From the NCBI RefSeq assembly GCF_000183405.1, contig NC_014758.1:310001-374000 (forward strand): a stretch of 64,000 nucleotides of DNA, given 5' to 3'. A program made the translations under genes and the position numbers. Positions 46,881-56,171 of this stretch are shown one piece after another. The notes below the pieces were generated by a model that searched no databases, was not told the origin of the DNA, and saw only the letters and a program-made list of their open reading frames with translations. The stretch is from Calditerrivibrio nitroreducens DSM 19672. GTDB lineage: Bacteria > Chrysiogenota > Deferribacteres > Deferribacterales > Calditerrivibrionaceae. Position 1 is the stretch's first letter, and the number at the start of each line of letters is the position of its first letter.

Positions 46881-49256
46881 ATGATGCAAATTAAAAAAGC
46901 AGCTGTTTTAGGTTCTGGCGTAATGGGAGCCACAATCGCCGCTCATTTGGCGAATGCTGGTATTAAGGTACTTTTATTGGATATAGTACCTAAAAAATTG
47001 GATGATGAGGATCTAAAAAAAGGTCTTACTGAGTCATCAAAAGAATTCAGAAATAAAATAGTTAAGAAAGGGTATGATGGCCTGCTGACTATGAAACCCT
47101 CTCCACTATTTCTCAAGGAGAATATAAACCTCATCGAGATAGGTAACTTTGAGGATGATATCCAGAAATTAGCTGATGCTGACTGGGTAGTGGAAGTTGT
47201 AGTTGAAAATATGGATATCAAAAAGAGTTTATTTCAGGAAAAGGTTGTTCCCAATCTTAAAAAAGATGCTATTTTGTCTACGAACACATCTGGCCTGTCT
47301 GTAAATGAACTGGCAAAAGTGATGCCGGAAGATGTTAGAAAGAGATTTCTCATAACACATTTCTTCAACCCACCAAGGTATATGAAACTGATGGAGATCG
47401 TTCCGAATGAGTGGACAGATCCAGCTATTACAAAGTTTATGGCTGAGTTTATATCAAACAGGCTTGGGAAAGGTATCGTTTACGCTAAGGACACACCAAA
47501 TTTTATAGGGAATAGAATAGGTGTATATCTCATTTTCAAGGCATTTAAACACCTTGCGGAGTTGGGTTTGACAGTCGAAGAGGCTGATTCTGTAACAGGT
47601 CCTGCAATAGGTATGCCGAAAACAGCAATATTCAAACTGGCGGATCTTGTAGGTAATGATACCATAGCTCATATTGGTAAAAATTCTTATGCACTTTTGA
47701 CAAATGATGAAGAGAGGGATGTTTATCAGATACCTGAATTCCTTTCCAAAATGGTTGAAATGGGGTTAAATGGGAATAAATCGAAGAAAGGTTTCTATAC
47801 AAAGAATGGTTCCGAAAGGTTTTATCTAGATTTAAATTCAATGGAATATAAACCGCTTGAAAAACCGAAGTTTCCTTCCACAACTGCGGCAAAACAGATA
47901 GATGATCTTACCACTCGGATTAAAACAGTCGTATTTTCAAATGATAAAGCAGCTGAATTTGCATGGAGAGTGTTAAGAGACACACTTATCTATACCTACA
48001 AAAGAATACCTGAAATATCTGATGATATTGTAAATGTAGACAATGCAATGAAGTGGGGTTACAATTGGGAGTTTGGACCATTTGAGATATTCGATGCAAT
48101 TGGTGTGGGAAATTTTGTCAAGAAATGTGATAAAGATGGGGTGGCTGTACCGGAGAAGCTTAGATCTGTAGAGCAATTTTATAAATTTGAAAATGGTAAA
48201 AAATACTATTTTGATATTATTAGTGGCAGCTATAAAGAGGTGGTACAACATCCAAAACAGATAAATCTTGAGATATTAAAGAAAGGGAATAAGGTAATCG
48301 AGTCAAATAAAGGTGCATCAATAGTAGATTTGGGGGATGGTGTATATTGTCTTGAGTTTCACTCCAAGATGAATTCCATAAGTGGTGATATCCTGACAAT
48401 GACCAAAAGGGCTATAAAAAGAGCTGAAGAGGAAGCACAAGCTCTTGTGATAGCTAATCAGGGTAAGATGTTTTCTGCTGGGGCAAATCTTGCAATGTTG
48501 GCTACAGCACTGGCGGAAGGTGCATACGATGACATAAACATGATGGTCAAGATGTTCCAGGATGCCACAATGGCCATTAAGTATTCTTCGATTCCTGTTG
48601 TGGCAGCACCATTTAATGTTGTGCTTGGTGGTGGATGTGAATACTGCTTACATGCGGATGCCATAGTGGCACATGCTGAAACCTACATGGGGCTTGTTGA
48701 AGTTGGCGTAGGTATCCTACCGGCTGGTGGTGGTACAAAAGAGATGGCTATAAGGGCAATCCAGCTTGCAGAAAAGTATCAGACGGATGTATCTCCATTT
48801 ATATTCAAATTCTTCATGAATATAGCCACGGCAAAAGTATCTATGTCTGCCGCTGAACTCTACGATATGCATTACATGACAGATAAGGATAAGATATCTA
48901 TGAACGTGGATAATTTAATAAACGATGCGAAATATATGGCCCTTGCACTTGCCCAAAACTATATCCCTAAATCACCTCTGGTAAATCTAAAGGCACCCGG
49001 AAGAAGTGTTGCAGCAAGTATAAAAAGTCAGCTATGGAATATGAAAGTGGGTGGAATGATTACTGAATATGAGGAATTTATTGGTGGATTAATTGCAGAT
49101 GTTATTACAGGTGGGGATGTTAATGCCGGAACATTAATAACAGAAGAATACCTTCTCAAGTTGGAAAGGGAAGCTTTTGTGAAGCTTTGTATGCAGAAAA
49201 AGACCATGGAAAGGATTCAACATATGCTTACCAAAGGGAAACCATTGAGGAATTAA
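46881..49256 (+). CDS. fadN: 3-hydroxyacyl-CoA dehydrogenase / enoyl-CoA hydratase bifunctional protein (FadN-like)
   Basis: A 791-residue fusion in the order dehydrogenase then hydratase, the reverse of E. coli FadB and the same as Bacillus FadN. The NAD-binding start is VLGSGVMGATIAAHLANAG, with the HADH signature FFNPPRYMKLMEIVPNEWTD and the C-terminal HADH repeats; the crotonase domain begins near residue 490 with oxyanion-hole GKMFSAGANLAML and GLVEVGVGILPAGGGTK. AGGAGG precedes tandem ATG codons. Followed by FadA- and FadE-like genes, the Bacillus fadN-fadA-fadE order. Confidence 0.93.
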   Translation: MMQIKKAAVLGSGVMGATIAAHLANAGIKVLLLDIVPKKLDDEDLKKGLTESSKEFRNKIVKKGYDGLLTMKPSPLFLKENINLIEIGNFEDDIQKLADADWVVEVVVENMDIKKSLFQEKVVPNLKKDAILSTNTSGLSVNELAKVMPEDVRKRFLITHFFNPPRYMKLMEIVPNEWTDPAITKFMAEFISNRLGKGIVYAKDTPNFIGNRIGVYLIFKAFKHLAELGLTVEEADSVTGPAIGMPKTAIFKLADLVGNDTIAHIGKNSYALLTNDEERDVYQIPEFLSKMVEMGLNGNKSKKGFYTKNGSERFYLDLNSMEYKPLEKPKFPSTTAAKQIDDLTTRIKTVVFSNDKAAEFAWRVLRDTLIYTYKRIPEISDDIVNVDNAMKWGYNWEFGPFEIFDAIGVGNFVKKCDKDGVAVPEKLRSVEQFYKFENGKKYYFDIISGSYKEVVQHPKQINLEILKKGNKVIESNKGASIVDLGDGVYCLEFHSKMNSISGDILTMTKRAIKRAEEEAQALVIANQGKMFSAGANLAMLATALAEGAYDDINMMVKMFQDATMAIKYSSIPVVAAPFNVVLGGGCEYCLHADAIVAHAETYMGLVEVGVGILPAGGGTKEMAIRAIQLAEKYQTDVSPFIFKFFMNIATAKVSMSAAELYDMHYMTDKDKISMNVDNLINDAKYMALALAQNYIPKSPLVNLKAPGRSVAASIKSQLWNMKVGGMITEYEEFIGGLIADVITGGDVNAGTLITEEYLLKLEREAFVKLCMQKKTMERIQHMLTKGKPLRN

Positions 49257-49316
49257 GATAGAGTTGGAAATGAAGATTTTTAAGGATACAAAAATAGAAA
49301 ATATTAGGAGGACTTA

Positions 49317-50495
49317 ATGAAAGCAGCATATATATTGAGTATTTACAGAAGTGCAGGATGTAAAGCAAAAAGAGGTAAATTTAAGGATTTAAGACCGGAT
49401 GACCTTTTGGGGAAGGTGCTTGCTGAGACTGTCAAAAGGTCACAGGTAGACCCCCAACTAATAGAGGATGTAATTATAGGTTGTGCTTTTCCAGAGGGGG
49501 AGCAGGGGATGAATGTATCAAGAGTTGCCAGCTTTATTGCAGGACTACCCATAGATGTGCCAGCTATGACTATTAATAGATTCTGCTCTTCTGGATTACA
49601 ATCAATTGCCATAGCTGCAGAAAGAGTTATGGCTGGATTTGCCGACTGTATTGTGGCAGGAGGCGTGGAATCAATGACTATGATACCTATGGGGGGTGTA
49701 AAGTACAGTGCCAATCCTGGATTGATTTCTAAATGGCCTGAGACGTACGCCTCAATGGGGATTACCGCTGAGCTTGTGGCGGAAAAATATGGAATATCAA
49801 GAGAGGATCAGGATCAATTTGCTCTAAACAGTCATATGAAAGCTGTTAAAGCCATCAAAGAAGGGAAATTTGCGGATGAAATTGTGCCGGTGGAGGTTGA
49901 GTACACTGCTGTTGACCCCAAAGGGAATATAGTTAAAACAAAAGAAGTAGTTACAATAGATGATGGGGCAAGGGAAGATACCACATATGAAGGGCTTGCT
50001 AAACTTAAGCCTGTTTTTAAGCTAAATGGATCTGTCACTGCAGGTAACTCTTCCCAGATGACCGATGGTGCAGCGGCTTGTTTGGTGGTATCTGAAGATT
50101 TCCTTAAAAGGTACAACTTAAAACCTATGGCTCGATTCGTAGGTTTTTCCGCAAGGGGTGTTGAACCTGAGATTATGGGGATTGGGCCAGTTAAATCAAT
50201 CCCGGTGGTATTGCAGAAGGCGGGGCTTACATTCAACGATATAGGATTAATTGAATTAAATGAGGCATTTGCTGCACAATCATTGGCGGTTATAAGAAAC
50301 CTTGGTTTAAATCCAGAAATAATCAATGTTAATGGTGGTGCAATAGCACTTGGACATCCATTGGGTTGTACCGGTACGAAATTGACAGCTACTCTTTTAA
50401 ATGAGATGAAGAGAAGAAATGTAAAATATGGAATGGTTTCCATGTGCATCGGTGGTGGTATGGGTGCTGCCGGAATTTTTGAAAATTTAATGTAA
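49317..50495 (+). CDS. fadA: Acetyl-CoA acyltransferase (3-ketoacyl-CoA thiolase)
   Basis: Final step of beta-oxidation: cleaves 3-ketoacyl-CoA with CoA to acetyl-CoA and a shortened acyl-CoA. The 392-residue thiolase has the nucleophilic Cys at 90 in NRFCSSGLQ, the NEAFAAQSLAV segment, the catalytic His in GGAIALGHPLGCTG and the second Cys in CIGGGMGAAG. AGGAGG ribosome site after a 60-base gap from the FadN-like gene, in which no promoter or hairpin of note was seen. Confidence 0.95.
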   Translation: MKAAYILSIYRSAGCKAKRGKFKDLRPDDLLGKVLAETVKRSQVDPQLIEDVIIGCAFPEGEQGMNVSRVASFIAGLPIDVPAMTINRFCSSGLQSIAIAAERVMAGFADCIVAGGVESMTMIPMGGVKYSANPGLISKWPETYASMGITAELVAEKYGISREDQDQFALNSHMKAVKAIKEGKFADEIVPVEVEYTAVDPKGNIVKTKEVVTIDDGAREDTTYEGLAKLKPVFKLNGSVTAGNSSQMTDGAAACLVVSEDFLKRYNLKPMARFVGFSARGVEPEIMGIGPVKSIPVVLQKAGLTFNDIGLIELNEAFAAQSLAVIRNLGLNPEIINVNGGAIALGHPLGCTGTKLTATLLNEMKRRNVKYGMVSMCIGGGMGAAGIFENLM

Positions 50496-50516
50496 AAAAA
50501 TATATGGAGGAATGAT

Positions 50517-52283
50517 ATGTTGAAAGGTGCAGAATTTTTAATCAAAGCTGAAGAGGCTGATGCTGTATTTACACCAGAGGATTTTTCTGATGAACAGAAA
50601 CAGATGGCTGAGACTACAGAAAAATTTGTCACAGAGAAGGCTATCCCATTTATAGATGAGATAGATGCCGGAAACTATGATAAAGTTGTCCAATTGATGA
50701 AAGAAGCTGGAGAGCTTGGGCTTTTAATGATCGATGGACCGGAGGAGTATGGCGGATTAAATCTTGATAAAGCTACAAGTATGCTTGTGGCGGAAAAAGT
50801 TGCTCCGGGTGGTTCCTTTTCTGTAGCCTATGCTGCTCATACAGGTATAGGTACGTTGCCTCTCGTATATTACGGTACAAAGGAGCAGAAGGAGAAGTAT
50901 CTGGAAAAGCTTCTTACTGGTGAGTGGTTGGGGGCATATTGCCTTACTGAGCCAGGTTCTGGTAGTGACGCTTTAGGGGCCAAAACTTCAGCTGTATTAT
51001 CTGATGACGGTAAATATTATATTTTAAATGGTACTAAACAATGGATAACAAATGCAGGATTTGCAGATATCTTTACCGTGTTTGCAAAAGTAGACAAACA
51101 GCATTTCACTGCATTTTTAATAGAGAGAAATACCCCTGGATTATCATTCGGTGCGGAAGAAAAAAAGATGGGTATAAAAGGCTCTTCCACAAGACAGGTA
51201 ATTCTTGATAATGTAAAAGTGCCTGTGGAGAATGTGTTAGGTGAAGTTGGTAAAGGGCATAAGATTGCTTTCAATGTATTAAACGTCGGTAGGTTTAAAC
51301 TGGCGGCAGCTGTGACAGGTGCTGCTAAATATGCCCTTGCGGAGGGGATAAAGTATGCAAATGTTAGGAAACAGTTTGATAGACTGATTAGTAGTTTTGG
51401 TGCAATTCAGGAAAAGATTTCTGATATGACAGCGTATACTTACGCTTCAGAATCTTTGATATACAGACTTGCGGGGCTTCTTGATAATGCTTTGAATAAG
51501 ATAGATCCATCTTTACCAAACTACTATGAAATCTATCAAAAGGAGATAGAGGAGTATGCAATTGAGTGTTCAATTTCAAAAGTATTCTGCAGTGATGTAC
51601 TTGCTTTAGTTGTGGATGAGACTCTTCAGATTTTTGGTGGTTATGGTTTTTCTCAGGAGTATCCTGCGGAGAGATTCTATAGGGATGAAAGAATCAACCG
51701 AATCTTTGAAGGTACCAATGAGATAAATAGGCTTCTCATCCCAGGGATGATGCTGAGAAGAGCTATGAAAGGTGAGATACCTTTGACTCAGGAGGCTATG
51801 AAAGCTGTGAACCAGCTTATGACTCCAAGTTTTGATGAAATTGATGAATCAACTCCATACGCAAAAGAGAAATATACGTTAAATAATCTTAAAACTATTT
51901 ACCTCATCCTTGCAGGCTCGGCTGTTCAGAAATATATGAACAATATCAATGAACAGCAGGAGGTATTATTATCTCTTGCGGATATAGCTATAAATATATT
52001 TGCATTTGAAAGTGCAGTGTTAAGAAGTGAAAAATACCTCAGTAAAAATAAAAATAGGAAGGCAGAGCTTATGGAAGCAGCCACTAAAGTCTTTGGATTT
52101 GAGGCGGTGGAGGCTATTTCCAAAGCAGCAAGAAAAGTTGCCTTCTTTATAGAAGAGGGTGATAATCTTAATATACTCTTAAGCGGTATAAGGAGATTTA
52201 CAAAATATGATGCAACAGGTTTACTGAAATTTAAAAAAGAACTTGCTAAAGAAGCTATTGAGAAAGAAAAGTATATTTTCTAA
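50517..52283 (+). CDS. fadE: Acyl-CoA dehydrogenase with C-terminal extension (FadE-like)
   Basis: A 588-residue acyl-CoA dehydrogenase like Bacillus FadE, about 200 residues longer than the short-chain enzyme upstream. The core has AYCLTEPGSGSDALGAKT, KMGIKGSSTRQVILDNVKVP and FGGYGFSQEYPAERFYRDER, with the catalytic Glu in FEGTNEINR; the extra C-terminal helical domain runs from about 430 and resembles the VLCAD extension. Likely the long-chain enzyme of the operon. Last gene before the terminator. Confidence 0.94.
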   Translation: MLKGAEFLIKAEEADAVFTPEDFSDEQKQMAETTEKFVTEKAIPFIDEIDAGNYDKVVQLMKEAGELGLLMIDGPEEYGGLNLDKATSMLVAEKVAPGGSFSVAYAAHTGIGTLPLVYYGTKEQKEKYLEKLLTGEWLGAYCLTEPGSGSDALGAKTSAVLSDDGKYYILNGTKQWITNAGFADIFTVFAKVDKQHFTAFLIERNTPGLSFGAEEKKMGIKGSSTRQVILDNVKVPVENVLGEVGKGHKIAFNVLNVGRFKLAAAVTGAAKYALAEGIKYANVRKQFDRLISSFGAIQEKISDMTAYTYASESLIYRLAGLLDNALNKIDPSLPNYYEIYQKEIEEYAIECSISKVFCSDVLALVVDETLQIFGGYGFSQEYPAERFYRDERINRIFEGTNEINRLLIPGMMLRRAMKGEIPLTQEAMKAVNQLMTPSFDEIDESTPYAKEKYTLNNLKTIYLILAGSAVQKYMNNINEQQEVLLSLADIAINIFAFESAVLRSEKYLSKNKNRKAELMEAATKVFGFEAVEAISKAARKVAFFIEEGDNLNILLSGIRRFTKYDATGLLKFKKELAKEAIEKEKYIF

Positions 52284-52292
52284 TTAGTTATA

Positions 52293-52327
52293 GGTTTCCG
52301 TCTCTATGGCGGAAACCTGTTTCTTAA
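52293..52327 (+). terminator. Terminator of the beta-oxidation operon
   Basis: A perfect 9-bp stem (AGGTTTCCG at 52293-52301 with CGGAAACCT at 52311-52319, 9-base loop) lies 10 bases after the FadE-like stop codon, followed by GTTTCTT. The tail is short but the position and stem are convincing. Confidence 0.75.
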
Positions 52328-52404
52328 TCTATAGTTTAAAAATAAATGTATGATAAATATGGTAATAAAAAGTTTTTTGAAATTTAAGTTATATTAAAAA
52401 ATGG

Positions 52405-52433
52405 TTGAAATGTCATACCAGTTGATATATCAT
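52405..52433 (+). promoter_or_regulatory. Promoter of sucCD
   Basis: TTGAAA (52405-52410), 17 bases, TATCAT (52428-52433). Leader of about 40 bases ending in an AAGGGGT ribosome site before sucC. The remainder of the 52320-52404 gap is AT-rich with nothing recognisable. Confidence 0.6.
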
Positions 52434-52479
52434 ATTTTAGTTCGGTTGAAATCAAAATAAGCAAAGATAAGGGGTCGAT

Positions 52480-53661
52480 ATGAATATTCATGAGCATCAG
52501 GCAAAGGAGATTTTTCGTAAGTATGGTGTACCAACACCAAAAGGTTATGTGGCCTTTAAAGCAGAAAATGCCGTAAAGATTGCACAGCAACTGGGCGGTG
52601 AAAAAGAGGTTTGGGTTATAAAAGCTCAGATTCATGCTGGTGGTAGAGGTAAGGCTGGTGGTGTGAAAATTGCAAGATCTACGGAAGAAGTTGGTTTAAT
52701 TGCGAAATCACTTTTGGGTAAAACACTTGTTACTCATCAAACTGGGCCAGAAGGGAAGGTGGTACGCAGAATTTATATAGAAGAAGGGCTGGATATTGAA
52801 AAAGAGTTTTATTTAAGTATCCTTCTGGATAGAGCAAAGGAGATGCCTGTTATTATTGCTTCATCTGAAGGTGGTATGGAGATAGAAGAGGTGGCTGCTA
52901 AATCTCCTGAAAAGATCGTTAGGATACATCTGGATCCTTTGATAGGATTTCAACCTTTTCATGCCAGAAAACTTGCTTTTGCATTGAATTTACCGAGAGA
53001 GGAAGTAAATAGGTTTGTTAATTTTGTGCAGGCTCTTTATAAGGTTTACGAGGATTACGATGCAGAATTGGTGGAGATAAATCCACTCATCAGAACTACC
53101 GACAAAAAATTTATAGCCCTTGATGCAAAGGTATCTTTTGATAATAATGCACTTTTTAGACAGCCGGAAGCTCAGGCTATGAGGGATCTCACCGAAGAAG
53201 AGCCCACTGAGATAGAAGCATCAAACTACAATTTGAGCTATGTAAAATTGGATGGTAATGTGGGTTGTATGGTGAATGGTGCAGGTCTTGCTATGGCTAC
53301 TATGGATATTATCAAACATGAGGGTGGTAATCCTGCAAATTTCCTTGATGTTGGTGGTGGTGCTACAGCAGAAACGGTCGCTAAGGGGTTTGAAATAATA
53401 CTGAGGGATCCAAACGTTAAATCTATATTTGTAAATATATTTGGTGGAATTGTTAGATGTGAAAGGGTCGCAAATGGTATTGTGGAAGCTGCAAAGGTTA
53501 CTGAAGTAAGGGTTCCTGTTGTGGTAAGGCTTGATGGGACAAATGCTGAAGAAGCAGCTGAGATTCTAAAAAATTGTGGGATTAAGAATATAATCCCCGC
53601 AAAAGATATGAAAGATGGTGCTGTGAAAGCTGTAAAAGCAGCTAAGGGGGAATTGATATGA
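52480..53661 (+). CDS. sucC: Succinyl-CoA synthetase beta subunit
   Basis: ATP-grasp subunit of the TCA-cycle enzyme interconverting succinyl-CoA and succinate with ADP/ATP. The 393-residue protein begins [16 protein letters not shown], contains [17 protein letters not shown], and the C-terminal CoA-ligase part with [17 protein letters not shown]. It overlaps sucD by 4 bases (ATGA). Acetyl-CoA from the preceding beta-oxidation operon would feed the cycle. Confidence 0.97.
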   Translation: MNIHEHQAKEIFRKYGVPTPKGYVAFKAENAVKIAQQLGGEKEVWVIKAQIHAGGRGKAGGVKIARSTEEVGLIAKSLLGKTLVTHQTGPEGKVVRRIYIEEGLDIEKEFYLSILLDRAKEMPVIIASSEGGMEIEEVAAKSPEKIVRIHLDPLIGFQPFHARKLAFALNLPREEVNRFVNFVQALYKVYEDYDAELVEINPLIRTTDKKFIALDAKVSFDNNALFRQPEAQAMRDLTEEEPTEIEASNYNLSYVKLDGNVGCMVNGAGLAMATMDIIKHEGGNPANFLDVGGGATAETVAKGFEIILRDPNVKSIFVNIFGGIVRCERVANGIVEAAKVTEVRVPVVVRLDGTNAEEAAEILKNCGIKNIIPAKDMKDGAVKAVKAAKGELI

Positions 53662-54530
53662 GTATACTTGTGAATAAATACACTAAAGTAATTGTACAGG
53701 GATTTACAGGTAAAGAGGGATCTTTTCATGCTCAGCAGTGTATGGAGTATGGTACAAATATTGTTGGTGGTGTTACTCCAGGTAAAGGTGGTACCGATCA
53801 TCTTGGTAAGCCGGTGTTTAATACAGTGGAGGAAGCTGTTAAATCCACAGGGGCTGAAGTGAGCATTATATTTGTTCCACCTGCATTTTTGGGTGATGCA
53901 ATAATGGAGGCTGCTGACGCCGGGATAAAGCTTGCAGTTGCAATTACAGAGGGGGCTCCTGTAAGAGACATTATGGTGGCCAAGGCTTATGCCAACAAAA
54001 AAGGGATGATGATGATTGGACCAAACTGTCCGGGTATTATCACTGCTGAAGAATGTAAGATCGGTATTATGCCGGGGTTTATATTCAAAAAGGGTAACGT
54101 GGGACTGATTTCCAAATCTGGAACTCTTACTTATGAGGCAAGCAATCAGATAGTAAAGGCGGGATATGGTATTACCACTGCGGTTGGTATTGGAGGCGAT
54201 CCTATCATAGGTCTTAGCTATAAAGAGCTTCTGCCTATGTTTGAAGCGGATCCTGAGACCAAAGCAATCGTTATGATTGGTGAGATTGGCGGTACTCTGG
54301 AGATAGAGGCTGCAGAGCTTATCAAGGAGAAGATAACAAAACCTGTTGTTGCGTTTATCGCAGGACAGACAGCTCCAAAAGGTAAAAGAATGGGACACGC
54401 TGGAGCAATTATTGCAGGTGGTAAAGGTACAGCTAAGGAGAAGATGGATGCATTAACTGCTGCGGGTGCCCATGTGGTTGTAAGTCCTGCGGATATTGGA
54501 ACTACAGTTGCTAAAGTGCTTGGTAAATAG
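53658..54530 (+). CDS. sucD: Succinyl-CoA synthetase alpha subunit
   Basis: CoA-binding subunit with the phosphorylated His. The 290-residue protein has [14 protein letters not shown] near the start, [20 protein letters not shown], and the active-site His in [17 protein letters not shown]. Coupled to sucC by a 4-base overlap. A strong shared terminator follows. Confidence 0.97.
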   Translation: MSILVNKYTKVIVQGFTGKEGSFHAQQCMEYGTNIVGGVTPGKGGTDHLGKPVFNTVEEAVKSTGAEVSIIFVPPAFLGDAIMEAADAGIKLAVAITEGAPVRDIMVAKAYANKKGMMMIGPNCPGIITAEECKIGIMPGFIFKKGNVGLISKSGTLTYEASNQIVKAGYGITTAVGIGGDPIIGLSYKELLPMFEADPETKAIVMIGEIGGTLEIEAAELIKEKITKPVVAFIAGQTAPKGKRMGHAGAIIAGGKGTAKEKMDALTAAGAHVVVSPADIGTTVAKVLGK

Positions 54531-54544
54531 ATATTTTTAATAAT

Positions 54545-54571
54545 AAATAAGGGGGGTATCCCCCCTTATTT
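54545..54571. terminator. Bidirectional terminator between sucD and the PilZ gene
   Basis: A perfect 12-bp inverted repeat with a 3-base loop (AAATAAGGGGGG, TAT, CCCCCCTTATTT). The A-rich and T-rich flanks make it work as an intrinsic terminator in both directions, serving sucCD on the plus strand and the PilZ gene on the minus strand. Confidence 0.92.
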
Positions 54572-54591
54572 GTAGATGTAAGAATGTACCT

Positions 54592-54990
54592 CTATTCGTA
54601 AGGGACGTTTTCTTCAAAATTGCTCAAATAATTTTCAATAATCTCTTGTTCATGTTTTCCAATCTTAATAAATTTCATTGCAGCATAAAAAAAGTTATTA
54701 TTGTTATTCAGAGAGAAATTTTCTTTGTCTGCTTCAATTCTCCATACGATTGCTTTAGCAAATATGACATCTTTATCATGATTTTTAAAAGCACTGATTG
54801 GTTCTAAAGGGATTTCTATTTTTACCAAAAAAATTTGATAAATTGAGATATCCTCATTTGTTCTGACTAATATCCCACCTAAACTTATGTTTATAAGATC
54901 CACATTTTTAAAGGAACCGTCTTTTTCATCTTTCAATAAAACCCTTATAGGGATACCTGAATATCGTTTGTATTTCCTTCTTTCAATAAT
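54592..54990 (-). CDS. PilZ-domain protein with apparent ATT start codon
   Basis: A c-di-GMP-binding PilZ domain of about 132 residues. Both ligand motifs are present: RRKYKR (RxxxR) at the N-terminus and NISLGG (D/NxSxxG) about 30 residues on. Upstream in-frame ATG, GTG or TTG codons occur only before the terminator hairpin at 55051-55071, outside any likely transcript. An AGGAGG ribosome site (54996-55001) and a TATAAT box (minus strand) instead point to ATT at 54990 or 54987 as start, a rare codon known from infC. A TTG at the same distance is out of frame and stops quickly. The partner process is unknown. Confidence 0.75.
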   Translation of the reverse strand: MIERRKYKRYSGIPIRVLLKDEKDGSFKNVDLINISLGGILVRTNEDISIYQIFLVKIEIPLEPISAFKNHDKDVIFAKAIVWRIEADKENFSLNNNNNFFYAAMKFIKIGKHEQEIIENYLSNFEENVPYE

Positions 54991-55050
54991 ATAAACCTCC
55001 TGTTTGGTAAATATAATTATAACACAAAAAATAAAAAAATAAAGTAAAAA

Positions 55051-55071
55051 GCCAGAGCAAATTGCTCTGGC
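55051..55071 (-). terminator. Terminator of the mrp gene
   Basis: A perfect 10-bp inverted repeat (GCCAGAGCAA and TTGCTCTGGC, one-base centre) followed on the minus strand by TTTTTACTTTATTTTTTT. It ends the minus-strand mrp transcript and lies upstream of the PilZ promoter. Confidence 0.85.
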
Positions 55072-55160
55072 CAATAGGGGTTGAAACTTTATTGATGGGG
55101 AGGATGCGATAAATAATATACATTATTAATTAAAAATGTCAATACCCGTAAACAAAAAAA

Positions 55161-56039
55161 TTAATTTTTACTCTCAACTATTTTTACTACGGTTTTTGCA
55201 ATATCAAGAAATGCTTTAGTAACCTCCGATTGTGGCTTCTGGAAAACATAAGGTTTCCCCATATCACCGTTTACAACAACATCTGGATCAAGAGGTATCT
55301 TACCCAAAAATGGTACACCTAACTCTCTGGCAGCTTTTTCCCCACCCCCAGTTTTAAATATATCTATCCTTTCTCCACATTTAGGGCATACAAAACCACT
55401 CATATTTTCTACTATACCAAATACTGGAATATTCATCTTTTTGCTGAAATTTACTGACTTTCTGGAGTCCAGAAGAGCCACTTCTTGGGGTGTGGTAACT
55501 ATTATACTTCCATCCACATCTTTTAATATATGAGATACAGATAGTGGCTCATCACCAGTACCAGGCGGTAGATCGAATAGAAGAAAATCGAGGGATCCCC
55601 AATCAACATCTGTCAAAAACTGCTGGATTACGCTATGTTTTAGAGGTGCTCTCCAGATTACAGCATCGTCGTCATCCCGAAGAAGAACACCGATCGACAT
55701 TACATAAAGATTTGGTAATGGTTCAAAAGGTATTATTCCATTTACACCAGATCTTGCACCTTTTTCAGTAATACCCAGCATTTTAGGGATATTTGGGCCG
55801 TGGATATCTGCATCTATAATACCAACTTTATACCCCAGTTGAACAAGGGCTGATGCTAAATTTACAGTTACTGTCGATTTACCAACGCCACCTTTACCGC
55901 TCATCACCATAAGGCGGTATTTGATATCCTTTAATCTGTTTTGCAACATCTCTTCGGTATGTTTTTCCTGCTGTGATGTATCACATGAAGAACTTGAAGA
56001 GCAACTACTACAGCTTGTATTGGTATTGCAACTTGACAT
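55161..56039 (-). CDS. mrp: Mrp/NBP35-family iron-sulfur cluster carrier ATPase
   Basis: P-loop ATPase that carries and inserts Fe-S clusters. The 292-residue protein has a deviant Walker A motif MSGKGGVGKST at about residue 50, DIHGPNIPKMLG, the DFLLFDLPPGTGDEP Walker B region and the cluster-binding CxxC in FVCPKCGE. The N-terminus is a Ser/Cys-rich stretch with Cys at 4, 10, 13 and 19, where C-x2-C-x5-C matches the end of the N-terminal cluster motif of eukaryotic Nbp35. The start follows a GGAGG site; an ATG eight codons upstream lacks one. Confidence 0.93.
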   Translation of the reverse strand: MSSCNTNTSCSSCSSSSSCDTSQQEKHTEEMLQNRLKDIKYRLMVMSGKGGVGKSTVTVNLASALVQLGYKVGIIDADIHGPNIPKMLGITEKGARSGVNGIIPFEPLPNLYVMSIGVLLRDDDDAVIWRAPLKHSVIQQFLTDVDWGSLDFLLFDLPPGTGDEPLSVSHILKDVDGSIIVTTPQEVALLDSRKSVNFSKKMNIPVFGIVENMSGFVCPKCGERIDIFKTGGGEKAARELGVPFLGKIPLDPDVVVNGDMGKPYVFQKPQSEVTKAFLDIAKTVVKIVESKN

Positions 56040-56079
56040 AAAACCTCCATATTTCTGAGACAATTTGCATTTTAGATTT

Positions 56080-56107
56080 TTAGTAGCAATAGTCTCGATA
56101 TTTTCAA
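56080..56107 (-). promoter_or_regulatory. Candidate promoter of mrp
   Basis: Minus-strand TTGAAA (56102-56107), 16 bases, TACTAA (56080-56085), about 40 bases before the mrp start. Confidence 0.45.
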
Positions 56108-56156
56108 TTTACAATGCTATAATATATATAAAAAAATTTTTTTTTCCAGAATTTTA

Positions 56157-56165
56157 TGGTATAAT
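56157..56165 (+). promoter_or_regulatory. Extended -10 promoter of radC, positioned for a leaderless mRNA
   Basis: A perfect extended -10 element TGG-TATAAT (TATAAT at 56160-56165) with exactly six bases to the ATG at 56172. No ribosome site is present. A second TGC-TATAAT (56115-56123) lies upstream, followed by an A7T9 tract, and may give a longer transcript. The -35 region is only T-rich. Confidence 0.7.
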
Positions 56166-56171
56166 TAAGAT

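Noticed and set aside
49832-50632. Minus-strand open frame of 266 codons opposite the thiolase and FadE-like genes
   Set aside because: Antisense to two conserved genes, spans their junction, and has no motif or promoter of its own.
53238-54398. Long minus-strand open frame of 386 codons opposite sucC/sucD
   Set aside because: It lies entirely antisense to two unmistakable genes, has a Ser/Thr/Asn/His-rich composition without recognisable domains, and no ribosome site; it is a codon-bias shadow.
55051-55071. The GCCAGAGCAA repeat as part of the PilZ coding region
   Set aside because: An open frame runs through it, but the perfect hairpin plus T-tract on the minus strand marks it as the mrp terminator, and the PilZ ribosome site lies further downstream.
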